Positions 6,693 through 13,562 of a stretch of 15,043 nucleotides of DNA are shown here, in pieces. The notes below the pieces were generated by a model. The model did not search any database. It had not been told where the DNA came from and worked only from the letters and a program-made list of their open reading frames with translations. How positions within the stretch are numbered: position 1 is the stretch's first letter; each line of letters starts with the position of its first letter. The stretch is from Erysipelotrichaceae bacterium (GTDB taxonomy: Bacteria > Bacillota_I > Bacilli_A > Erysipelotrichales > Coprobacillaceae). The stretch lies in the NCBI GenBank assembly GCA_021200395.1, contig JAJQGQ010000250.1, positions 1-15,043 on the forward strand. The letters are read 5' to 3'. The position numbers and the translations under genes were made by a program.

Positions 6693-7511
6693 ATGTCAAC
6701 TTTAGTAATTAAAGATTTACATGTTGAAGTAGGAGATAAAGAAATATTAAAAGGTGTTAATTTAACAATCAATGGAGGTGAAGTTCATGCGTTAATGGGA
6801 CCAAATGGTAACGGGAAATCAACTTTACTTTCCACAATTATGGGACATCCAAAGTATAAAGTTACACAAGGCACAATAACATTTGATGGAAAAGATTTAT
6901 TGGCTATGGAAGTCGATGAACGTGCACGTGCTGGTTTGTTTTTAGGCATGCAATATCCTCAAGAAATACCTGGCATTACAAATTCTGATTTTTTAAGAGC
7001 TGCGATGAATTCTAGGAGAGATACACCTATCTCATTGTTTAAGTTTATTAGAACTTTGGATAAGAATATTGCCGATTTAAATATGGATGAGAATTTGGCT
7101 CATCGTTATTTAAATGAAGGTTTCTCTGGTGGTGAAAAGAAACGTAATGAGATTTTACAAATGAAATTATTAGAACCATCTATTGCTTTGTTAGATGAGA
7201 TTGATTCAGGCTTGGATATTGATGCATTGCATGTTGTAAGTGATGCTATTAATTCTATGCGTAGTGATGATTTTGGCTGTATTATGGTATCTCATTATGA
7301 AAGAATGTTTGAACTTGTTAAACCAACTCATGTTCATATTTTAGTATCTGGTAGAATTGTAGAGAATGGTGGCTATGAATTGGTTGAAAAGATTGATAAT
7401 GAAGGTTATGAGTGGATTAAGGAAAAAGGTATTGAGATTGAAGAAGAAGATTTTAATCATGGTATTATATTAGGTACTTGTGGTAAGAAGGAACAGTTAA
7501 ACAATGAATAA
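6693..7511 (+). CDS. sufC: Fe-S cluster assembly ATPase SufC
   Basis: A 272-residue ABC-type ATPase of the SUF system. Walker A is GPNGNGKST (36-44, K42), the signature is FSGGEKK (144-150), Walker B ends in D168-E169, and the switch histidine is H201. EIDSGLDIDAL after Walker B is characteristic of SufC. It binds SufB and SufD and uses ATP to open the scaffold for cluster assembly in the cytoplasm. ATG 6693 follows AAAGGGG (6677-6683) by 9 bases; the longer in-frame TTG at 6639 lies in the promoter. It is somewhat longer than the usual 250-260 residues because of an acidic C-terminal tail (about 245-272). It overlaps sufD by 8 bp. Confidence 0.97.
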   Translation: MSTLVIKDLHVEVGDKEILKGVNLTINGGEVHALMGPNGNGKSTLLSTIMGHPKYKVTQGTITFDGKDLLAMEVDERARAGLFLGMQYPQEIPGITNSDFLRAAMNSRRDTPISLFKFIRTLDKNIADLNMDENLAHRYLNEGFSGGEKKRNEILQMKLLEPSIALLDEIDSGLDIDALHVVSDAINSMRSDDFGCIMVSHYERMFELVKPTHVHILVSGRIVENGGYELVEKIDNEGYEWIKEKGIEIEEEDFNHGIILGTCGKKEQLNNE

Positions 7512-8400
7512 ATATACATTAAGTAGTCAGTTTTATATTGTTTTAGCGAATAATGAATGCCTTGAATCTCATTTGCCTGATCGTGTGTGTTATCATGATG
7601 GCATGATTTCCTTTAGTAACTTATCACCTGTTGAAGTACAAATTGTTTATCTTTTAGATAAGCATCAAAGTATGGATATGTCTATTGAAATAGACAATCA
7701 AACTGAAGTTAGTATTATTGAAAGCAGGATTTTAAATATTGATTCAAAATTAAATAGAAAGATGTTGATTAAGGCTGATGCAATAGTTCATTTATTCGGT
7801 GAAAATGATTCATTAGATGGTGAAATCAATGAAGAAGTTCATTTGTTAGATAATGCCCAATGTCAATACGGCTATGCAGAATTGTCTGATGGTAATTTTA
7901 AAGGAAACTATCGATATTATCTAGATGGAGAAGGTGCTGAGGCTAAAGTAAGAATGGCAATATTATCGAAGATGCAAGAAGATAAGCATTATGAAGTCTT
8001 GATTCAACATAATAAGCCACATACTTATGGTCAAATGGACAACTATGGGGTTGTTAAAGATGAGGGAAAACTTGTTATTGATGGTATTGGAACAATTACT
8101 AAAGGTCAAAGTGGTTCTTCATCTCATCAAAATAATCGTATTATGGTTTTTGATGAAAAATGTAAAGCAAGTGCTAATCCATTCTTGTTTATAGACGAAT
8201 ATGATGTGAAAGCATCTCATGCTGCTGGTGTAGGAAAAATGGATGAAGAGCATCTTTATTATTTACAAAGCCGTGGGTTAACTAAAAAACAGGCAATGCA
8301 GCTTATTACATATGGTTATTTACGACCAGTTATCGAAGTTATTGATAATGATATGTTGAAAGAACGTTTTGAAAAAGCGTTATTAAAGGTGGGTGAATAA
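7504..8400 (+). CDS. sufD: Short SufD, Fe-S scaffold subunit lacking the N-terminal domain
   Basis: A 298-residue protein whose second half is clearly SufD: TYGQMDNYGVVKDEG, GSSSHQNNRIMVFDE, ANPFLFIDEYDVKASHAAGVG and LYYLQSRGLTKKQA. H239 in DVKASH corresponds to the important histidine (H360) of Escherichia coli SufD; the nearby cysteine is alanine, as is common in Bacillota. SufD normally has about 420-440 residues, so roughly 120 N-terminal residues (the helical domain before the beta-helix) are absent. The gene begins 8 bp inside the end of sufC with AAGAAGGA upstream, so the missing part is not hidden in the preceding DNA, which codes for SufC. The protein should still pair with SufB and bind SufC through its C-terminal part. 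The N-terminal half of the ORF is poorly conserved. Confidence 0.88.
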   Translation: MNKYTLSSQFYIVLANNECLESHLPDRVCYHDGMISFSNLSPVEVQIVYLLDKHQSMDMSIEIDNQTEVSIIESRILNIDSKLNRKMLIKADAIVHLFGENDSLDGEINEEVHLLDNAQCQYGYAELSDGNFKGNYRYYLDGEGAEAKVRMAILSKMQEDKHYEVLIQHNKPHTYGQMDNYGVVKDEGKLVIDGIGTITKGQSGSSSHQNNRIMVFDEKCKASANPFLFIDEYDVKASHAAGVGKMDEEHLYYLQSRGLTKKQAMQLITYGYLRPVIEVIDNDMLKERFEKALLKVGE

Positions 8401-8401
8401 G

Positions 8402-9628
8402 ATGTTAGATGTTCAAAAAATTAGACAGGATTTTCCGATGCTAAATAGAACTATGCATAATCATCCAATCGTTTATTTAGATAATGGTGCTACGACATTA
8501 AAGCCACAATGTGTTATTGATGCTGTATGTCAATATTTGACTCATTATTCAGGCAATGCCCATCGCGGCGATTATGATTTATCTCATGAAGTAGATACTC
8601 AATACGAAAAAGCTAGAGAAATCATTCAAAAATTTATTAATGCTAAAAGAAAAGAAGAAATTGTTTTTACGAGTGGTTCAACAGACTCATTGAATCTTGT
8701 TGCTTATGGATATGGTAAAACACATATTAACGAAGGTGATGAAATATTAATCACAGTTGCTGAACATGCATCGAATACTTTACCTTGGTTTGATGTTGCT
8801 AGAAGTAATAAAGCTGTTGTCAATTATATTGAATTAGATAAAGATGGTAGACTTACTTTAGAAAATGTTAAAAAGGCTATTAGTGATCATACAAAAATCA
8901 TTGCTATTGCGGAAGTCACTAATGTTTTAGGATATCGTGCACCTATGAAGGAAATATGTGAATATGCTCATGAAAGAGGAATTATTGTCATTGCTGATGG
9001 AGCCCAAAGTGTTCCCCATCAAATCACTGATGTTCAAGATACTGATGTTGATTTTCTAGCTTTTTCAGGGCATAAGATGTGTGGGCCTACTGGTATTGGT
9101 GTTTTATATGGTAAGTATGATTTACTTTGTGAAACAAAGCCAACAAGACTAGGTGGAGGAAGCAATTCTCGCTATAATAGTTGTGGAGATGTCACTTTGA
9201 AAAATCCACCATATAGATTTGAAGCAGGTACACCAAATATTGAAGGTGCTATTGGTTTAGGGGCAGCTGCTCAATATTTAAGTGATATAGGTATGGATCA
9301 TGTTCATGAGTATGAGTTGTATCTTAGAAATTATGCTATAGAAAAAATGAAACCCTTAGAGAATATTGAAATTTATAATGCTGATTCTCAGGGTGCTATT
9401 GCCTTTAATATAAAAGGTGTTTTTTCCCAGGATGGTGCTTCACTTTTTAATACATATGGTATTTGTGTCCGTGCTGGACAACATTGTGCTAAAATTTTAG
9501 ATGAATTTTTAAATGTAACGAATACACTTCGAGCTTCATTTTATATTTATAATACTGTAGATGAAATTGATAACTTTATTGAAGTTTGTAAGAAAGGAGA
9601 TGATTTCCTTGACGCATTCTTTGAATGA
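8402..9628 (+). CDS. sufS: Cysteine desulfurase SufS
   Basis: A 408-residue class V aminotransferase-fold enzyme using pyridoxal phosphate. It takes sulfur from cysteine as a persulfide and passes it to SufU. Visible sites are YLDNGATT (25-32), SGST (91-94), the cofactor-binding histidine region AEHASN (120-125), ADGAQS (198-203), the Schiff-base lysine K225 in FSGHK, and the catalytic cysteine C362 in RAGQHCA. The usual text is RAGHHCA, so one histidine is replaced by glutamine. The length matches SufS (about 406). ATG 8402 follows AAGGTGG by 9 bases; an in-frame GTG at 8393 lies too close to that site. The gene starts one base after the sufD stop and overlaps sufU by 20 bp. Confidence 0.97.
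   Translation: MLDVQKIRQDFPMLNRTMHNHPIVYLDNGATTLKPQCVIDAVCQYLTHYSGNAHRGDYDLSHEVDTQYEKAREIIQKFINAKRKEEIVFTSGSTDSLNLVAYGYGKTHINEGDEILITVAEHASNTLPWFDVARSNKAVVNYIELDKDGRLTLENVKKAISDHTKIIAIAEVTNVLGYRAPMKEICEYAHERGIIVIADGAQSVPHQITDVQDTDVDFLAFSGHKMCGPTGIGVLYGKYDLLCETKPTRLGGGSNSRYNSCGDVTLKNPPYRFEAGTPNIEGAIGLGAAAQYLSDIGMDHVHEYELYLRNYAIEKMKPLENIEIYNADSQGAIAFNIKGVFSQDGASLFNTYGICVRAGQHCAKILDEFLNVTNTLRASFYIYNTVDEIDNFIEVCKKGDDFLDAFFE
9593..9599 (+). promoter_or_regulatory. Ribosome binding site fixing the sufU TTG start
   Basis: AAAGGAG ends at 9599. An ATG at 9600 touches it directly and cannot be used, while the in-frame TTG at 9609 is 9 bases away and gives a protein of normal SufU length. Confidence 0.7.
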
Positions 9629-10049
9629 TCCTCAATTAATGAGAGAAATCATTATGGATCACTACAGTAATCCACGAAATCGCGGGTTAGTTGATGATGA
9701 TTCTTATTTAAAGGTCAATATGAATTCAGAGACTTGTATTGACAATTTAGATATTCAGGCTAAATTTGATGGTGATGTTATTACTGATATTCGTTATGAT
9801 GGAGAAGCTTGTGCTATTTGTACTTCTTCTACTTCTATTATGAGTGAACTTCTTAAAGGAAAAACTAAAGAAGAAGCACAAGTTATTATTGATAATTATA
9901 TGAATATGATTTTTGAAAAGGATTATGATCCTGACATTTTAGAAGAAGCAATTGCTTTTCAAAATACTTATAAACAGGCGAATCGTATTAAATGTGCGAC
10001 TTTGGGATGGAATGGATTAATCGAATTAATGAAAGAAAGTGAGGAGTAG
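9609..10049 (+). CDS. sufU: Sulfur-transfer protein SufU
   Basis: A 146-residue zinc-type SufU, numbering from the TTG start. It takes persulfide sulfur from SufS and relays it to the SufBCD scaffold. The ligands align with Bacillus SufU: C43 and D45 (ETCID), C68 (GEACAIC) and C129 (IKCATLGW). The SufU-specific insertion between the second and third cysteine regions (about 84-126) separates it from IscU scaffolds. An extra C71 makes a CxxC next to the second ligand. The start is read as TTG from the position of AAAGGAG; the N-terminus THSLNDPQLMREIIMDHYSNPRN fits the family. The gene overlaps the last 20 bases of sufS and ends two bases before sufB. Confidence 0.95.
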   Translation: MTHSLNDPQLMREIIMDHYSNPRNRGLVDDDSYLKVNMNSETCIDNLDIQAKFDGDVITDIRYDGEACAICTSSTSIMSELLKGKTKEEAQVIIDNYMNMIFEKDYDPDILEEAIAFQNTYKQANRIKCATLGWNGLIELMKESEE

Positions 10050-10051
10050 AT

Positions 10052-11455
10052 ATGGCTAAAGAAGATATCAATATTCCTGGCAATAATGATGATTATGATT
10101 TCATAGATGAAGATGTTTCTGTTTTTAAGACACCTAAAGGCTTGAATGAAGATACTGTTAGGGAAATATCAAGAATAAAAAATGAACCAGAATGGATGCT
10201 TGAATATCGTTTGAAATCATTACATTGTTTTTTGGAAAAACCAATGCCTACTTGGGGCGTTGATTTAAGCAAAATGGATTTTGATGATTATACATATTAT
10301 AATAAACCAAGTGATGGTTTAACAGATAAGTGGGATGAGGTTCCTGAAACAATCAAGAATACTTTTGATAAATTAGGTATTCCTGAAGCAGAACAAAAGT
10401 TTTTAGCAGGTGCTAGTGCCCAATATGAATCTGAAGTTGTTTATCATAATATGTTAGAGGAAGTTAAGGAAAAGGGCGTTATTTTCTTAGATATTGATAG
10501 TGGTTTAAGAGAATATCCTGAAATATTCAAAAAGTATTTTGATACTGTTATTCCTTATGATGACAATAAGTTTTCGGCTTTAAATGGAGCAGTGTGGTCA
10601 GGCGGCTCATTTATCTATGTACCCCCAGGAGTGACATTAGAGAAACCATTACAATCCTATTTTAGAATTAATAGTGAGAGAATGGCACAGTTTGAAAGAA
10701 CGTTGATTATTGTTGATAAGGGTAGCGATATTCATTATGTAGAAGGCTGTACAGCACCATCTTATTCGAAGGATTCTTTGCATGCTGGTGTTGTTGAAAT
10801 TGTGGTCTTAGAGGGTGCAAGATGCCGTTATACCACAATTCAAAATTGGTCTAAGAATATTTATAACTTAGTAACACAACGTGCTAAGGTAGCTAAGAAT
10901 GGTTCTATGGAATGGATAGATGGTAATATTGGTTCACTTGTTACAATGAAATATCCAACTTGTATACTTGAAGGTGAAGGTGCTAAAGGAACATGTATTA
11001 CAATTGCTGTAGCTGAACATCAGCAAATACTAGATTCAGGTAGTAAGATGATTCATCTTGCTCCAAATACCTCTAGTCAAATTATTTCTAAATCTATTTC
11101 TAGAGATGGTGGTAAAGTAAATTATCGTGGTCTGGTTTATCATGCTCCAGAAGCTATAAATGCAAAAAGTAATGTGGAATGTGACACATTAATTCTTGAT
11201 GAAAAATCTACTAGTGATACAGTACCAACCAATATTATGCATAACAATGATTCTGTTATATCTCATGAAGCAACAGTTTCAAAGGTTTCTGAAGAACAAT
11301 TATTTTATTTGATGAGTAGAGGCTTAACTAAGCAACAAGCAACAGAAATGATTGTTATGGGATTCATTGAACCTTTCTCAAGAGAACTACCAATGGAATA
11401 TGCTGTAGAACTGAATCAACTCATTAAATTAGATATGGGTGATGCTATTGGATAA
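10052..11455 (+). CDS. sufB: Fe-S cluster scaffold subunit SufB
   Basis: A 467-residue protein of normal SufB length. Family segments include GLNEDTVREIS (30-40), SGGSFIYVPPGV (183-194), HYVEGCTAPSYS (228-239), WSKNIYNLVTQRA (266-278), NVECDTLILDEKSTSDT (374-390) and SHEATVSKVSEEQLFYL (404-420). C377 and E406 align, with the same 29-residue spacing, with C405 and E434 of Escherichia coli SufB, which are needed to build the cluster; H405 matches the adjacent histidine. With SufC and SufD it forms the scaffold on which a cluster assembles before transfer to apoproteins. GAGGAG lies a few bases before the ATG. As the fifth suf gene it closes the usual Bacillota order sufCDSUB, and its last 8 bases overlap the next gene. 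Confidence 0.97.
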   Translation: MAKEDINIPGNNDDYDFIDEDVSVFKTPKGLNEDTVREISRIKNEPEWMLEYRLKSLHCFLEKPMPTWGVDLSKMDFDDYTYYNKPSDGLTDKWDEVPETIKNTFDKLGIPEAEQKFLAGASAQYESEVVYHNMLEEVKEKGVIFLDIDSGLREYPEIFKKYFDTVIPYDDNKFSALNGAVWSGGSFIYVPPGVTLEKPLQSYFRINSERMAQFERTLIIVDKGSDIHYVEGCTAPSYSKDSLHAGVVEIVVLEGARCRYTTIQNWSKNIYNLVTQRAKVAKNGSMEWIDGNIGSLVTMKYPTCILEGEGAKGTCITIAVAEHQQILDSGSKMIHLAPNTSSQIISKSISRDGGKVNYRGLVYHAPEAINAKSNVECDTLILDEKSTSDTVPTNIMHNNDSVISHEATVSKVSEEQLFYLMSRGLTKQQATEMIVMGFIEPFSRELPMEYAVELNQLIKLDMGDAIG

Positions 11456-11984
11456 AAGTCATATTCGACAAATAATGAAAGTTAAACGTCTTCAACAAAT
11501 GGAGACGTTTTCTCCCTATACTTCTGTTATTTGTCAATCAGTATCAAAACATCCACGTATTGTACAAGCCTCTATGATTGCTTGCTATGTTTCATTAAAA
11601 GATGAGGTTGATACTCATTATTTAATTCATGAATTATTGAAAAATCATCGTGTTTGTGTACCAAGAGTTCAAGGTGATACTATGGATTTTTATGAAATAT
11701 CATCATTAGAGGATCTCAAAGAAGGACACTTTCACGTTTTTGAACCAACGACAAATATATTAGTTGATATCAATGATATTGATATTGTCATTGTCCCCAT
11801 GCTTGCTTATGACCATTATCTTTATCGAGTAGGATATGGGAAAGGTTATTATGACCGCTATTTTGCAAGAGGATATCATGGTTATAAACTAGGATTAGCA
11901 TATTCTTTTCAAGAAGTTGATTTTATTAATCATGATCAATTTGATATACCTTTAGATGAAATATTGACAGAAAAAGCTTTATAA
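11448..11984 (+). CDS. 5-formyltetrahydrofolate cyclo-ligase (MTHFS)
   Basis: A 178-residue enzyme of one-carbon metabolism that uses ATP to convert 5-formyltetrahydrofolate into 5,10-methenyltetrahydrofolate. The signature VPMLAYDHYLYRVGYGKGYYDRY (116-138) is diagnostic, with K132 in the phosphate-binding GYGKGYYDR. KDEVDTHYLI (51-60) and RVCVPRV (68-74) are also typical. The start is taken as TTG 11448: GGTGAT (11438-11443) sits four bases before it, equal to 8 bases from a GGAGG position, and it yields an 8-bp overlap with sufB like other pairs here. ATG 11442 lies within that ribosome binding site but cannot be excluded; it would add two residues. Co-transcription with suf is implied by the overlap and shared terminator. 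No biochemical link to cluster assembly is evident from sequence. Confidence 0.93.
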   Translation: MDKSHIRQIMKVKRLQQMETFSPYTSVICQSVSKHPRIVQASMIACYVSLKDEVDTHYLIHELLKNHRVCVPRVQGDTMDFYEISSLEDLKEGHFHVFEPTTNILVDINDIDIVIVPMLAYDHYLYRVGYGKGYYDRYFARGYHGYKLGLAYSFQEVDFINHDQFDIPLDEILTEKAL

Positions 11985-11994
11985 GCTTTTTTTT
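11971..11994 (+). terminator. Terminator of the suf operon
   Basis: AAAAAGCTT (11971-11979) pairs with AAGCTTTTT (11983-11991) around TAT, and the T-run continues to 11994. The stem spans the cyclo-ligase stop codon. Only two pairs are G-C, so strength is moderate. Confidence 0.75.
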
Positions 11995-12037
11995 CATATA
12001 TTTTTATTATTTGACATATATTAAAAGGGTGAAATAG

Positions 12038-12682
12038 ATGAAGAAATATTTGTTTATTTTTTTTACTCTTTTAATTATACTCTTTATATTCATCAGCAGT
12101 CTTTATATGAAATGTGTCCCACGTTTAAAAGAATATGGAAAATTTGAAATAGAAAGACTTAATCAACTTATTATTATGCACACAACGACCGATAGTGATT
12201 ATAGTGATTTACTTATCATTGAAAGAAATGCCGATAATGAAATTGAGTTATTAGAATTTGATATGGTAAAGATTAATCAACTTGCTAATGAAATAGTACT
12301 AGATTTAGAAAATACCTATGAAGCTATTGAAGAAGGTAATTATCAAGCTAAAGATGATAGTTACTATGAAAAACGAATAGAGAATATTGCTTATAATGGT
12401 GTCATTTCAAATATATCAATAGCAACATTACTTAATATTCCATCTTTTATTTCACCATCGATATCTATTGGTTATAAACATTTATCAACTATCAGTAGTT
12501 CCATTAATAAAAGCATTGAAAATTATGGCATTAATCATGTGATGGTTGAGTTATCCATTGAAATCAATATGAATCTAACAATGATATATCCTTTCTTTGA
12601 ACAGTACGACTGTCATACTATTACGATTCCTATTTTATTAGAAATATTTCAAGGACAAGTTCCACTTGTATATAATTACTAA
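12038..12682 (+). CDS. yunB: YunB-like sporulation protein
   Basis: A 214-residue protein with one N-terminal membrane segment (3-23) and an extracytoplasmic domain. The second half carries YunB hallmarks: an NIPSFISPSISIG stretch (133-145) where YunB has IPLG plus a run to an ISIG-type strand, YGINHVMVEL (163-172) corresponding to GINQT-H, an MIYPF strand (182-186) and a final QGQVPLVY (205-212) like GKVPDTY. YunB is needed for efficient sporulation in Bacillus subtilis, where it belongs to the mother-cell programme; its biochemistry is unknown. AAAGGGTG lies 6 bases before the ATG. The protein is shorter than Bacillus YunB (about 250). The next gene follows after 10 bases, so both are likely co-transcribed. 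The family call rests on the C-terminal half; the N-terminal half matches weakly. Confidence 0.72.
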   Translation: MKKYLFIFFTLLIILFIFISSLYMKCVPRLKEYGKFEIERLNQLIIMHTTTDSDYSDLLIIERNADNEIELLEFDMVKINQLANEIVLDLENTYEAIEEGNYQAKDDSYYEKRIENIAYNGVISNISIATLLNIPSFISPSISIGYKHLSTISSSINKSIENYGINHVMVELSIEINMNLTMIYPFFEQYDCHTITIPILLEIFQGQVPLVYNY

Positions 12683-12692
12683 AGGAGAATAT

Positions 12693-13535
12693 ATGCAAAA
12701 TCTATTAAAATTATATTATAATATTCCCATTGAAATGAAACATCCTGGCTATTTTATATATCAACATGAACGATACTATTTATATCAATGTATTAATCCA
12801 TCAGCTTATTTAAATATATATCATTATTACCAGTATTTCATGCGTCAGTGTCAATTAACTGGATATATTATTATTAGAAATAATCAGAATCATTGGTTTT
12901 CTCATGATTTTGTTTTATTAAAATATATGCCATCTATATTTTCTTCTCAATATTACTTTGAAAACTTTTTAACCCCTTTACCTTTACCACAAATGACAAT
13001 CAGTAACATAAAAAATCAATGGCTTCATAAAATGGATCAAATATACGATATGGTAACAACATATGATGGAAATACCAAAGCTTTGATTTATTATTATTTA
13101 GCAATGGCAGAAAATAGTATTAATATTCTCAATTATATATTACAGATTGATAAACACATTTCAATTCCACTTGGTTTATCATTAATATCACCGATTCCTA
13201 ATGCAGTATATGAATTGTTGAATCCATGTTACTATATGATTTCTAGTCGTGTCAGACATATAATGATGCTGATGCAAAGTGCATACTTAACTATCGATCA
13301 ATTACATGATATTTTAGATAACCAATTTTATGATATTTATGAAATAATGTATTTGTATGCACATAGCTTGTATTCGGGTTGTTTCTTCGATGCCATCTTA
13401 AATAATGAAAAGATTTTACCTTTTTTTCAAAATACTTATTCTCATAAACAATTTCTTAATGATATTTACCAAACCCTTTCTTTATATGTGGCCTTGCCAA
13501 AAATTCATTGGATAAATGGTGAGAATATGCTATAA
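12693..13535 (+). CDS. Uncharacterised protein, possibly YutH/CotS-like spore coat kinase-fold protein
   Basis: A 280-residue protein very rich in tyrosine, isoleucine and histidine, with no signal peptide and no clear membrane segment. I do not recognise it with certainty. Segments resemble what I recall of the spore-coat protein YutH, a kinase-like relative of CotS: YQHERYYLYQC (23-33) near the start, NQWLHKMDQIYDMV (108-121), and especially YYYLAMAENSINILNYIL (133-150), followed by an NPCYYMISSRVRHIMML stretch (177-193) in the place of the catalytic-core region. No kinase catalytic motifs (HxD or DFG/DxD) are visible, so activity is unlikely. AAAGGAG (12681-12687) lies 5 bases before ATG 12693; an upstream in-frame extension to 12666 lies within the YunB-like gene and has no such site. 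Partnership with the YunB-like gene favours a sporulation role. Confidence 0.45.
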   Translation: MQNLLKLYYNIPIEMKHPGYFIYQHERYYLYQCINPSAYLNIYHYYQYFMRQCQLTGYIIIRNNQNHWFSHDFVLLKYMPSIFSSQYYFENFLTPLPLPQMTISNIKNQWLHKMDQIYDMVTTYDGNTKALIYYYLAMAENSINILNYILQIDKHISIPLGLSLISPIPNAVYELLNPCYYMISSRVRHIMMLMQSAYLTIDQLHDILDNQFYDIYEIMYLYAHSLYSGCFFDAILNNEKILPFFQNTYSHKQFLNDIYQTLSLYVALPKIHWINGENML

Positions 13536-13536
13536 T
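13508..13536 (+). promoter_or_regulatory. Extended -10 sigma-A promoter for the methyltransferase gene
   Basis: TTGGAT (13508-13513), a 17-base spacer ending TGC, then TATAAT (13531-13536). The -10 overlaps the stop codon of the preceding gene. The predicted leader is about 20 bases and contains AAGGGG. Confidence 0.75.
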
Positions 13537-13562
13537 AGCGAAAGAATGGGAAGGGGATAAAT

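Noticed and set aside
9600..9608. ATG start at 9600 for sufU
   Set aside because: It directly abuts the ribosome binding site (9593-9599) with no spacer. The TTG at 9609 is correctly spaced.
12011..12016. TTGACA as a -35 for the YunB-like gene
   Set aside because: A -10 with normal spacing would fall at about 12034-12039, over the start codon.
12015..12022. CATATATT as the sigma-E -10 of the YunB-like gene
   Set aside because: The predicted transcript start near 12029-12030 would leave out the AAAGGGTG ribosome binding site at 12024-12031, so this copy cannot serve the gene as drawn.
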